From NCBI RefSeq assembly GCF_022427145.1, contig NZ_JAKSXN010000003.1, positions 1 through 64,000 of the forward strand: DNA of 64,000 nucleotides. Direction: 5' to 3'. Below are positions 33,918-41,464 of this stretch, piece by piece; the first letter of the stretch is position 1, and every line of letters begins with the position of its first letter. Source of the DNA: Paenibacillus timonensis (lineage in GTDB: Bacteria > Bacillota > Bacilli > Paenibacillales > Paenibacillaceae). The notes under the pieces are model-generated. The model was not told where the DNA came from. It worked only from the letters and a program-made list of their open reading frames with translations, and searched no databases. The position numbers and the translations under genes are program-made.

Positions 33918-36215
33918 TTACTCCGGATCGTCGCGCCGCCAACCGTTTAGCGGGGACTGCGGCCCTTCTCCGATATTCATTTCCCGCTCGACCGACTCGA
34001 TCGACCGGCCATCCTGCTTGTCCGAATGCGCCCATGCTTCCCGGATCCAAGCTTCGTGCTTCACCGGCACAATCTCGTTTTTCACCGTAAATAGCTCAAG
34101 ACGACCTTCATGTCCTTTCGTACGCACAATGGCGTGCAACTCTGCCAGGTTCATCAAATCGGTATTCGTTACCTGGGGTTTCAGCCAACGCGACAATTTG
34201 TCCGCATCCGGCCCGCCGAGCTGCAGCAGCATCAGCGTACCGACATTGCCGAGTATCGCCTCCAGAATGCGATCGGATAATTGGGTCAAATACTGGGTGG
34301 CCAGAAAGAGCGACAAGCCGAACTTGCGATCCTCGGCCAATATTTTCGTCAAGATGTCCGTCGCAAACAAATGGACTTCGTCGGCAAAGAAAAAATGCGC
34401 TTTGGACTTATGCTGAGGCCGCTTGCGGCAGGTGAAATGATAGTCGATGAAAAACAGGCTGGCCAGAATCTTCAGTAAATCCGGGACGCAGCCGCTGCCG
34501 TCGATGAGCACGATATGGCCCTCGTCCATCACCCGCCGGGTGTCGATGCTGCTGCGCTCTTGCCCCAGCATCCGCCGCGCGGTCGGGTACGTCGTTAAGG
34601 CACCGAGCTTGTTCATGATGGGACCGAGATGATCCCCCAGATTTTTGATTTGCGCGAACTCGTCCAGCCAAAAATGGCGCAGATGCAGGTCGAGCTTCGG
34701 CAGCAATTTTCTCCGGTAGTTCTCGTTATAGAAAATGTCCATAATGCCCAGTACCGTTTGCGGCGGTACCGACAACAGACTTAAAACGGCGTTTCGTAAG
34801 TAATGCTCCGCCCGCGGACGTGAACCCGGGAACAATTGCTGCAAGGAGGTCACAAACTCCCCGGTCAACGACTCCCGTACATCCGTATGCGCGTCTTGAA
34901 ACAAGTTGAAGCCACGCGGCCGTTCGGTAGCCCCGAGCGGAATCAGGTGCAGCTTCGGATACAACTTTTTCGGGATATAACTCAGCAGCGTTTCAATCGC
35001 CCCGCCGTGCGGGTCAAGAAACGTAAAACCGGGCGCTTGGTCCGGCTTCCGCTCCAGATCTTCAACCATACGGATCATGATCGAGAGCAGCGTAGACGTT
35101 TTCCCGGAACCGGTCGTGCCGGCGAGAAACGCATGCTTAAGCATTTGACCCAGCGGCATACGAAGGTCCCGTTCCTGGCCCGGCACGTTGCTTTTCCCGA
35201 TGTAGAGGCCGTGGTCGAGTCTAGTCGGAGCCGGTACAATTTTTGCATGCATCTTCTCCATATGCGCGGCGGCCGGATCGCCAAAAGCAGGAATGTGCAG
35301 CCAGTGGCCCAGTTCCTCCGAAGCGAGCAATAACTGCTTGGACGGCGTTCCCGGTGCTAATACCTGCTTTCTGCCTTTTACCGGCCGCAGGACGATGCCA
35401 TTACCGCTTCGCATCGATTGCAGCATATCGTTCATCGTTTGCAGCCTTGCTTTGGCCGAAGAGGAACAAATCAGTACGTGAAATCCGGTCCACAGCCCGA
35501 CTTCATCCTCATCCTGTTTGCTTTGCAGCGTCCGCATCACGTTTTGCTGGTAGGCGGTCAATTCCCGCGGCCGTGATTTAGCCTTTTGGTTCGTATTCAT
35601 TTCCCGCCAAATGGACTGCAGGGACACCGGCTCATTGGCAGGCGAACGCAGCCAGTTCTCGGCTCTGCGGACACGGCGCTGAAGGAGCCGCTTGCCCGCT
35701 GGCGCAAATGCCAGCTCCAGCCACACCTCCTCGCCTTCCGCCAGTTCGCCTGCACCCATCGCGGCGATCATTTCGTTCAGCGGATCTTTGCCGGTCGGAT
35801 GGATACTTGCAACGGAAAGAGCGCCCTTATACGCCGGACGGCCTTCGGCAACGATCACGTTTTTGCCCGAACCAGCAGTAAACACGGGTGTCTCAACCGG
35901 AAGCAAATACATTCCGGACACCTGTGTGTGGAACCCGGTACGAAATCCCATCCAGCGAATGTCGGGGACAGAAACGTAGATCCGTACCCGTCCAGCAGGA
36001 CCTGCACACTGGATCAGGAAACGAAAATAGAGTTGTCCATACCGAAGACGCTGGAATCGGGGAAGCCCAAGTCCGCTGATATGCCGGGCAAACCGCGTTG
36101 CCTTGGCAAAGTCCATAGGAGTCGCGTCAAGGGAGGATTGAATTTCGAACCATAGCGTTCGCTTGTGCTGACCTTGGCCGGGCTCGCACCAGCTTGGAAA
36201 TAAAAAAGAGAGCAT
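33918..36215 (-). CDS. VirD4/HerA-like coupling ATPase of the transfer system
   Basis: This 765-residue protein starts at an ATG with GGGAGGGG. Residues 1-320 are an element-specific N-terminal region without a clear membrane helix. The ATPase domain has Walker A AGTTGSGKTSTLL near residue 370, Walker B FFFADEVHLFATD near 610 and a late LATQYLTQLSD motif. It resembles TraG/VirD4 and HerA-FtsK pumps, which bring DNA to the mating channel. Lack of a membrane anchor is unusual for VirD4. It is the first large gene of the transfer operon. Confidence 0.82.
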   Translation of the reverse strand: MLSFLFPSWCEPGQGQHKRTLWFEIQSSLDATPMDFAKATRFARHISGLGLPRFQRLRYGQLYFRFLIQCAGPAGRVRIYVSVPDIRWMGFRTGFHTQVSGMYLLPVETPVFTAGSGKNVIVAEGRPAYKGALSVASIHPTGKDPLNEMIAAMGAGELAEGEEVWLELAFAPAGKRLLQRRVRRAENWLRSPANEPVSLQSIWREMNTNQKAKSRPRELTAYQQNVMRTLQSKQDEDEVGLWTGFHVLICSSSAKARLQTMNDMLQSMRSGNGIVLRPVKGRKQVLAPGTPSKQLLLASEELGHWLHIPAFGDPAAAHMEKMHAKIVPAPTRLDHGLYIGKSNVPGQERDLRMPLGQMLKHAFLAGTTGSGKTSTLLSIMIRMVEDLERKPDQAPGFTFLDPHGGAIETLLSYIPKKLYPKLHLIPLGATERPRGFNLFQDAHTDVRESLTGEFVTSLQQLFPGSRPRAEHYLRNAVLSLLSVPPQTVLGIMDIFYNENYRRKLLPKLDLHLRHFWLDEFAQIKNLGDHLGPIMNKLGALTTYPTARRMLGQERSSIDTRRVMDEGHIVLIDGSGCVPDLLKILASLFFIDYHFTCRKRPQHKSKAHFFFADEVHLFATDILTKILAEDRKFGLSLFLATQYLTQLSDRILEAILGNVGTLMLLQLGGPDADKLSRWLKPQVTNTDLMNLAELHAIVRTKGHEGRLELFTVKNEIVPVKHEAWIREAWAHSDKQDGRSIESVEREMNIGEGPQSPLNGWRRDDPE

Positions 36216-36320
36216 CGCTGCTCCCCTCCCCTCGATCTTCCGCTTCTCGTTTGTCGAGATGTTGGTGGTTACCCCTCACTCCCTTCTCTACTGGAACAAC
36301 CGGTTAGCCCGATCTGTCCT

Positions 36321-36365
36321 GAAAATGAAAAAGACAGGCCGTCCCGGGATGTCCGGGAGCCTGTC
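36321..36365 (-). terminator. Terminator upstream of the transfer operon
   Basis: A hairpin (7-bp outer stem 36333-36339 with 36359-36365, 5-bp inner GC stem) is followed on the minus strand by TTTTTCATTTT. It separates the cargo genes from the transfer genes, so the coupling ATPase gene needs its own promoter in 36216-36320. No promoter could be fixed there by eye. Confidence 0.7.
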
Positions 36366-36420
36366 CACACCTTTTGACACTATCAGATTAACAGGATTAA
36401 GTGACCTTGTCTTGTCCTTT

Positions 36421-36452
36421 TTCCTGATCATTTTGTGACCTTCAATTGACCT
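36421..36452. repeat. 32-bp direct repeat, left copy
   Basis: This copy matches 38322-38353 at 30 of 32 positions, in the same orientation. It contains GTGACCTT-N4-TTGACC-type half-sites. The two copies enclose the AT-rich two-gene block. Confidence 0.85.
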
Positions 36453-36516
36453 TTGATTTTTGGTAGCTTTAGTCCTCTACTCGAATCGAATTATGATATT
36501 GACTCACTTATCCGAC

Positions 36517-37218
36517 TCAAATAAACCATCTTAATTCTTTTCGAAAGAAAGGAACCCCTTCCGTGTTTTCATAATCATAAACCATTAAATAGAGTTTACT
36601 AACTTGATTTGCTAACTGAATTATTAGCTGGTCTTTTTCTATTTCTTCCATTTTCAAACCACTAACATCGAGATATGCAGGATATACAGCCGTGGACAAA
36701 GATGAACTCTTGATCAAATAAGTAAAAAACTCATTTTCTATAACTTCCCCTTCATCACCTTCTATTTCAAAACACCCTAGCTGGCGATAATCATTCTGAA
36801 ATTTTCTACCTAGAATAAAGTGGCCAATTTCATTGTTAACCTGTTTTTCTTTAATCATTCTTTCAAAAACCTTATAAGCGATATCTTTGGCGTTATTAAC
36901 CTGAAGACCGCATGGTTCCCCGTATCTGGTCTTTGTTACAGTAACAGAATCAAAAATCATGCTAAACATTAAAGCTTCATCATCCACTTTATTAGTGATA
37001 AAGAAGGAGTAATCTTCTATACTGGAGCTTCCTAGTTCTCTTTGATAAAAATAATGCCTAGCCAGAATCCCTTGAATATTGATCATGTTGATCAGGATTT
37101 CTCTTATTTGCTCTTCATCAGTCGTTGAAATAACAGGCAGTTTACGAACAACGAGCTGGTTTGGAGAAAAAAAGGAAGTGTGGTTTTCTTTCATTTCGTT
37201 AAAACTTATCTTTTTCAT
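36517..37218 (-). CDS. Unknown AT-rich cargo protein
   Basis: This 233-residue soluble protein has no recognised domain. It is rich in Glu, Lys and Ile, with an AT-rich gene unlike the GC-richer transfer genes around it (judged by eye), which points to a separate origin. The ATG is at 37218. It follows the gene for an exported protein by 76 bp and lies between two 32-bp direct repeats. Confidence 0.7.
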   Translation of the reverse strand: MKKISFNEMKENHTSFFSPNQLVVRKLPVISTTDEEQIREILINMINIQGILARHYFYQRELGSSSIEDYSFFITNKVDDEALMFSMIFDSVTVTKTRYGEPCGLQVNNAKDIAYKVFERMIKEKQVNNEIGHFILGRKFQNDYRQLGCFEIEGDEGEVIENEFFTYLIKSSSLSTAVYPAYLDVSGLKMEEIEKDQLIIQLANQVSKLYLMVYDYENTEGVPFFRKELRWFI

Positions 37219-37294
37219 ATCCTCACCATTTTCTTTAAAAATGGAAATAGGTGAACTAACTACTTAGTAGTTAATTCACCCAAGTCCTCCCTAA

Positions 37295-37921
37295 TTAATT
37301 AGCATTAGCAGTTTCAAAAATAATAGATAGAGGTGCGGGCGATAAAGGGTCTGTCTCTAAAAAGGAGACCGTTAAATCACTGGCCCTTACTCGAACCTTT
37401 TCAACATCTGAAGGTATAACAAAATCGTCACCAACTTTTGCTGTACGTAGTCTTGTTGCCGTAAAAGTTGAATTTACATCTTTATCGAGGTATGTGGCAG
37501 GTGAAAGTACAGAAGTATTTGTAACAGTAAAATTCCCTTTTAACCCTTTCAACCAATCACCTGTTACAACCATCGTATAAAACAATTCATATTTGTTTGT
37601 ACCAACATAGTTGTACAAACTCATAGTTAATCCTCCAAAGACAACATCACTAGCGGTAATTGAGCTATTAGGTTTTACTAAAGGAATAGTTGCATGGAAG
37701 TTGCCGTTTGCATCACGTTGCAGGACAACTCCATCTTCCTGAAATTGGGCAGGAAGCATTTCTTGTAATGGTACTGTTGTTATCTTTGCCTCTTTACCAG
37801 CCACTTGCTCTTCATAAACTGTACCGGCAACTTGAGTGGTTTCACCCATACCATATGCGCTTGTCGCAATAGATACTACGAGCATAATACAAAACAAAGC
37901 AGACGAGAATATCTTCTTCAT
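37295..37921 (-). CDS. Exported protein of unknown function
   Basis: This 208-residue protein has a signal peptide (residues 1-23, hydrophobic ALFCIMLVVSIATSA, cleavage near AYG). The mature part is rich in Thr, Val and Ser and looks beta-structured, like a small surface or pilus-type protein. It has no cysteines in the mature part and no anchor. The gene is AT-rich and lies in the block bounded by direct repeats. It is presumably co-transcribed with the 233-residue gene. Confidence 0.7.
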   Translation of the reverse strand: MKKIFSSALFCIMLVVSIATSAYGMGETTQVAGTVYEEQVAGKEAKITTVPLQEMLPAQFQEDGVVLQRDANGNFHATIPLVKPNSSITASDVVFGGLTMSLYNYVGTNKYELFYTMVVTGDWLKGLKGNFTVTNTSVLSPATYLDKDVNSTFTATRLRTAKVGDDFVIPSDVEKVRVRASDLTVSFLETDPLSPAPLSIIFETANAN

Positions 37922-38321
37922 TTAGATTCGAAACCCTCCCATTTTTTGAAGGCTGGCCAGCGATCAATTATTATTTTGTAACAATTCCATTATATCCCAA
38001 TATATCAAGTTTTGTTATAACATAAATACAATTATTTCGAATATTCTATGTCATTATCCAAATATAGAATATATTTCATAAAAACATCTAGATAGTGATA
38101 AGTTATATAATATGTTAATTCTAGTGAGTTTAACTCTTTCTGAGAAAATAGGCAAATCGGGTGAAGATTGACCCGACTCATGGCAATCATTTAGCAAGTT
38201 CCAACGGACGACAGAGCCCTGATCCACCACAAGCGGAAAGCCTAACCGTTCGTCTGAAGAGCACCAGTATTGAACTTACCACCGGATTGCCAACCGCTAC
38301 CATAATTCAAGGAGAACAAGG
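37922..38321. other. Gene-free interval with a possible decayed coding remnant
   Basis: The first part (to about 38140) is very AT-rich and probably holds the promoter of the exported-protein gene. The second part (about 38150-38320) abruptly has balanced base composition and codon-like texture. A plus-strand frame open for about 45 codons ends at the TAA in the right 32-bp repeat and has no start. It may be a gene or transposon remnant; no family could be named. Confidence 0.4.
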
Positions 38322-38353
38322 TTCCTAATCATTTTGTGACCTTCGATTGACCT
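38322..38353. repeat. 32-bp direct repeat, right copy
   Basis: This is the partner of 36421-36452 (two mismatches). It ends 4 bp before the stop codon of the 164-residue regulator gene, so it marks the junction between element core and cargo block. Confidence 0.85.
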
Positions 38354-38357
38354 GACC

Positions 38358-38852
38358 TTATTCCGCGGAATCGTCCGATGAATCCACATCCGAATTCGCT
38401 TCTTTATCATCCACGAATAAAATGGAAGCCTCTCCGCCTACAAAGCGGTAAATGTGACTGAGCAATCGTTTCCGCCGCTTATAGAACATGCGGTGCGTTA
38501 AGCCCAGCTTTTCCATGACAAGCATGGAAGGCAGACGGCGCATGTAACGCTCTTCCACAAATTGCTGATCTTCCTCTTGCAAGGAGTGAATCGCGGCTTC
38601 CAGCACATCAATCCTCAGTTCCATTAAAGGGATTTCTACATTTTGCAATTGTAAACGGCGGATTATCTCGTTTAATATTGCTTCGTTTTTTTGACCCTTG
38701 CCGTAGATCGGGACCAAATCGAATTTTTGTGTAAGCCCCGGGATACGTGACAACTGTTCCCGCATGGACTCCAACTGCGATTTCCAAACCGGTAAAGTGA
38801 ATAACCAGTTTTCGACGCGAGTGAACGGGATCGGTCGGCTCACTGCCCCCAC
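38358..38852 (-). CDS. ArpU/sigma-like transcriptional regulator
   Basis: This 164-residue protein starts at a GTG and overlaps the previous gene by 13 bp. The N-terminal half is helical. Residues 100-140 form a sigma-region-4-like helix-turn-helix (FVEERYMRRLPSMLVMEKLGLT, a turn, then HRMFYKRRKRLL; written here as two parts). The C-terminus is an acidic tail (DDKEANSDVDSSDD). Such ArpU/RinA-like proteins switch on late genes in phages and mobile elements. Its position before the transfer operon suggests it controls transfer genes. Confidence 0.7.
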   Translation of the reverse strand: MGAVSRPIPFTRVENWLFTLPVWKSQLESMREQLSRIPGLTQKFDLVPIYGKGQKNEAILNEIIRRLQLQNVEIPLMELRIDVLEAAIHSLQEEDQQFVEERYMRRLPSMLVMEKLGLTHRMFYKRRKRLLSHIYRFVGGEASILFVDDKEANSDVDSSDDSAE

Positions 38853-39058
38853 CCCCGTTGCCGGATACGATGACGAACTCTACCATACCAATCGTGACGC
38901 ATCAATTGGGCGTAAAAGGCTTGCGAATAGCTGGCTCCACTCCGCTTTTCAGGCTTGTTTGATTGACATTGCGCCGGCAAATTCGGTTTATCCGTCTCGG
39001 AAAGAGAAACTTCCCTGAAAGACTGCCCCGCATTAACGACTTCGTGCTTCCCCATCAT
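38840..39058 (-). CDS. Small basic protein at the head of the element
   Basis: This 72-residue protein starts at an ATG with GAAGGGAG. The C-terminus is strongly basic (MRHDWYGRVRHRIRQRGWGQ), so nucleic acid binding is possible. It overlaps the ArpU-like gene, which points to coupled translation. No family was recognised. Confidence 0.55.
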   Translation of the reverse strand: MMGKHEVVNAGQSFREVSLSETDKPNLPAQCQSNKPEKRSGASYSQAFYAQLMRHDWYGRVRHRIRQRGWGQ

Positions 39059-39144
39059 TTTTGCTCCCTTCAAATTCATGAATGGGCGCGCGCTTGACCT
39101 TATTGTACGGGGAAGGTCACGTTTCGGTAAGGCGACTCTTTTTG

Positions 39145-39169
39145 TACAACCTTTTTACAAAAGGTTGTA
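39145..39169. promoter_or_regulatory. Perfect 11-bp dyad upstream of the element's first operon
   Basis: Arms TACAACCTTTT and AAAAGGTTGTA are separated by 3 bp. It lies about 90 bp upstream of the ATG at 39058. A symmetric site of this size suits a repressor operator or, less likely, an end or nick-site hairpin of the element. Confidence 0.55.
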
Positions 39170-39181
39170 TATTTTCCTGGA

Positions 39182-39197
39182 ACCCCCATGGGGTATA
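39182..39197. promoter_or_regulatory. CsoR-type operator-like palindrome
   Basis: ACCCCCATGGGGTATA resembles the copper-repressor site TACCC-N4/5-GGGTA. No copper gene lies next to it. The same kind of site is in the copA promoter at 62746-62760. Confidence 0.4.
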
Positions 39198-39210
39198 TGC
39201 ATAAGAATAT

Positions 39211-39252
39211 CAAACAAAAATAGCACCTGCCAACGTGGTTGAAGGTGCTATT
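39211..39252 (-). terminator. Rho-independent terminator after arsM
   Basis: The stem arms AAATAGCACCT (39218-39228) and AGGTGCTATT (39243-39252) are followed on the minus strand by TTTTTG. It ends the arsR-arsM unit. Confidence 0.85.
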
Positions 39253-39282
39253 CATGGCTTTTGTGCAGTTTCTTAATCCTAC

Positions 39283-40083
39283 TTAAAGTTTAACAGCTTT
39301 GATAACGGCCGATTGAATGTAATCCTCCATGCTCGCCCCAGGAACCCAGTCCTGAATGAATTCGCGGGACTCATCTTTCGGCTCAACAACAATATCGTTA
39401 AATCCGCTCGATTGAAGCATTTCCCTGACTTCAGCCACGGTGGACGCGCCGGATATGCAGTTTGCTAATGAATCAAGATCACCCCGGATCTCTGCCGGTA
39501 ATTCCGCTGTCGTCACGATATCCGAGATGGCTAAGCGCCCTCCTGGTTTTAATACCCGGAAAGCTTCACGAAAGACTTGCTCCTTATCGGGAGAAAGATT
39601 TATGACACAATTAGAGATGATGACATCGATCGAGTTATCAGCTATCGGGAGATGCTCGATTTCGCCAAGCCGGAATTCAACATTCCGGTAGCCGTTCTTT
39701 TGCGCATTGTTGCGGGCACGGCTTACCATCTCTGGTGTCATATCAACACCGTAAACTTTGCCGGTCTCTCCCACTTGCCGGGTAGCCAGAAAACAATCAA
39801 AGCCTGCTCCGCTTCCCAAATCCAGAACGACTTCCCCAGGCTGAAGCGATGCGATCGCTTGAGGATTCCCGCAGCCTAGACCAAGGTTTGCCCCTTCCGG
39901 AGCCGCTGATAGTTCTTCATTGGAATACCCCAATTTCGCTGAAACTTCATCGGCCGTACCGGAGTATCCGGATGCCGATGTGCTAGCCTGGCAACAACTT
40001 GCATTGGAATTGCTTTGGATCGCAATTTGCTTGTATCGGTTTCGTACATGCTGGCGTACATCATCATTCTTTACTTGGCTCAT
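39283..40083 (-). CDS. arsM: Arsenite S-adenosylmethionine methyltransferase
   Basis: This 266-residue ArsM transfers methyl groups from SAM to arsenite, giving methylated and volatile arsenic. SAM motif I is VLDLGSGAGFDC (near 87-97). The three arsenic-binding cysteines of the family are present: C71 (GLGCGNP), C159 (SNCVINL) and C209 (ANCISGA). An N-terminal Cys pair (SCCQ, 30-31) is also usual. The ATG at 40083 is preceded by its own ArsR-type operator (40108-40123), so arsM can be controlled separately from the arsR gene 73 bp upstream. Confidence 0.95.
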   Translation of the reverse strand: MSQVKNDDVRQHVRNRYKQIAIQSNSNASCCQASTSASGYSGTADEVSAKLGYSNEELSAAPEGANLGLGCGNPQAIASLQPGEVVLDLGSGAGFDCFLATRQVGETGKVYGVDMTPEMVSRARNNAQKNGYRNVEFRLGEIEHLPIADNSIDVIISNCVINLSPDKEQVFREAFRVLKPGGRLAISDIVTTAELPAEIRGDLDSLANCISGASTVAEVREMLQSSGFNDIVVEPKDESREFIQDWVPGASMEDYIQSAVIKAVKL

Positions 40084-40107
40084 GGAACATCGCTCCTTTT
40101 TTAATAT

Positions 40108-40123
40108 ATCAATTTTTTTTGAT
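40108..40123. promoter_or_regulatory. ArsR operator upstream of arsM
   Basis: ATCAA-N6-TTGAT, the same symmetric core as the two sites upstream of the operon, lies 25 bp before the arsM start. Confidence 0.65.
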
Positions 40124-40156
40124 TAAATGTACGGATTAAAAACCCACCATGTGGGC

Positions 40157-40504
40157 TTATGAACAGCATCCGCTTGAATCGTCCAGTTTGCGGAATATAC
40201 AGCACAACTCGGGAGATAGCAGTCGGTTAACCTCCGCGTGATTTAACTCATAATAGCTCCAAGTTCCTTTCATTTCTCGGAAGATCAAGCCGGCATCAAG
40301 CAAGATTTTCAAGTGATACGACAATTTAGATTGCGGCATATCCACGATTTCTACTAGATCACACACGCATATGCTGCCCTTTTGTGTAAGTTCATACATA
40401 ATTTGCAGACGCTTTTGATCCGCGAGCGCTTTGAATTTGACTTCAAACTTGGCAAAATCGATCGTCTCTCCGTCTTGTTCAAGGATGGGAAGTTGTATCA
40501 TCAT
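40157..40504 (-). CDS. arsR: ArsR/SmtB-family arsenite-responsive repressor
   Basis: This 115-residue winged-helix repressor leaves DNA when As(III) or Sb(III) binds. The metal-site motif is ICVCDLVEIV (near residues 45-54) in the alpha-3 helix, the classical ArsR cysteine pair. The recognition helix is MPQSKLSYHLKILLDAGL. A C-terminal cluster (GCCS) and the CC of PELCC may also bind metal. The ATG follows GAGAGGTAGAGG. The gene lies 15 bp after a Cys-tailed peptide gene and before arsM, and likely controls the three ATCAA-N6-TTGAT sites. Confidence 0.92.
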   Translation of the reverse strand: MMIQLPILEQDGETIDFAKFEVKFKALADQKRLQIMYELTQKGSICVCDLVEIVDMPQSKLSYHLKILLDAGLIFREMKGTWSYYELNHAEVNRLLSPELCCIFRKLDDSSGCCS

Positions 40505-40519
40505 GCCCTCTACCTCTCC

Positions 40520-40693
40520 TTAGCAGCAAGCGGCGCAACAAGCCGCGATCGGCTGCAAGACCACCGACGTCGAATTGTTTTTACTTCCCTTAAGGCTATT
40601 GGTATCCAACCACTTCCACGCCTGTCGCGCCCGCTCTTCGATTTCTTTTTGCTGAAATTTCATCAGTTGTTCCATCACGTAATGGTTCATCAT
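40520..40693 (-). CDS. Small protein with cysteine-rich tail, first gene of the arsM operon
   Basis: This 57-residue protein uses the ATG at 40693 with GGAGGTTCGTCCG before it. An earlier ATG at 40708 contains the ribosome site. The N-terminus is helical (MKFQQKEIEERARQAWKW) and the C-terminus ends CCAACC, two vicinal Cys pairs that could bind As(III). It precedes arsR by 15 bp. No family name is known to me; a role as metallo-chaperone or sensor partner is inference. Confidence 0.65.
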   Translation of the reverse strand: MMNHYVMEQLMKFQQKEIEERARQAWKWLDTNSLKGSKNNSTSVVLQPIAACCAACC

Positions 40694-40706
40694 CGGACGA
40701 ACCTCC

Positions 40707-40730
40707 ATTCATCAAAATTTCTTGATGAAT
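40707..40730. promoter_or_regulatory. ArsR operator 1 (operon promoter)
   Basis: Perfect 9-bp arms ATTCATCAA and TTGATGAAT with a 6-bp spacer lie just upstream of the first gene of the arsR-arsM operon. Confidence 0.75.
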
Positions 40731-40762
40731 AAATCGTAGCATGCAGAGCTGGTAAAATCAAG

Positions 40763-40788
40763 ATTAAATCAAAAATAATTGATTTAAT
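40763..40788. promoter_or_regulatory. ArsR operator 2 (operon promoter)
   Basis: Perfect 10-bp arms ATTAAATCAA and TTGATTTAAT with a 6-bp spacer lie 56 bp upstream of operator 1 (site start to site start). They share its ATCAA-N6-TTGAT core. Confidence 0.75.
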
Positions 40789-40894
40789 ATCGTGATGGTC
40801 TCGATAAGCACTACTGCAACGTAACTTTATTGAATCTTAACGTCATCAAACGGCACTGGGGATTTGATGCGAGACGTGAATAGAGCTTTTTTTA

Positions 40895-41392
40895 TTAATT
40901 TATCCCCACAACTTCGCTTCGTCTCTCCATAAATAGAACATCTCTCCAAACACCATTCATTTTGCCGATCTTTTCCCGACGACCTACCTTACGAAAACCA
41001 TGCTTCAAATGAAGAGCTAAACTTGCCGAATTTTCAGGAAATATTCCGGTTTGAATAGTCCAGAACCCTCTATCTTCGGCGATTTCTATCAATCGACCAA
41101 GAAGAATATTCCCCACGCCTTTACCGCGTGCATCCTGCTTGACATAGATACTATTCTCTCCGACACCCGAATACACACATCTTGAGGATACAGGGCTCAA
41201 TGCTGCCCATCCGACGATCTTGTCACCGTCAAGACAAACAATACTGCACTCCAGGTCATGGCTGGAGTACCACTGTTCTTTAGAAGGTGCGTTCATTTCG
41301 AAGGTTGCGTTACCTGTCATTATGGCTTCTTCATAGATAGATTTAATGGCTTCCCAGTCTTCACTGGAAACGAGACGAGTTAAGAGCATCAT
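40895..41392 (-). CDS. GNAT N-acetyltransferase, ArsN1/phosphinothricin-type
   Basis: This 165-residue GNAT-fold acetyltransferase contains the acetyl-CoA loop VKQDARGKGVGNILL (near 85-100) and the family's C-terminal part (GFWTIQTGIFPENSASLALH, then HGFRKVG). It resembles phosphinothricin/arsinothricin N-acetyltransferases. In an arsenic island the likely role is ArsN1, which inactivates arsinothricin, an arsenic-containing glutamate mimic, by acetylating its amine. It is the last gene of a unit with the MarR regulator and the flavin monooxygenase. The substrate is inferred from context. Confidence 0.8.
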   Translation of the reverse strand: MMLLTRLVSSEDWEAIKSIYEEAIMTGNATFEMNAPSKEQWYSSHDLECSIVCLDGDKIVGWAALSPVSSRCVYSGVGENSIYVKQDARGKGVGNILLGRLIEIAEDRGFWTIQTGIFPENSASLALHLKHGFRKVGRREKIGKMNGVWRDVLFMERRSEVVGIN

Positions 41393-41464
41393 ATTCCCTC
41401 CACTACTTATTTAGCCATATTATAAATATTATTTTTATCGCAGGTAGTTCGGATTCATAACCGG

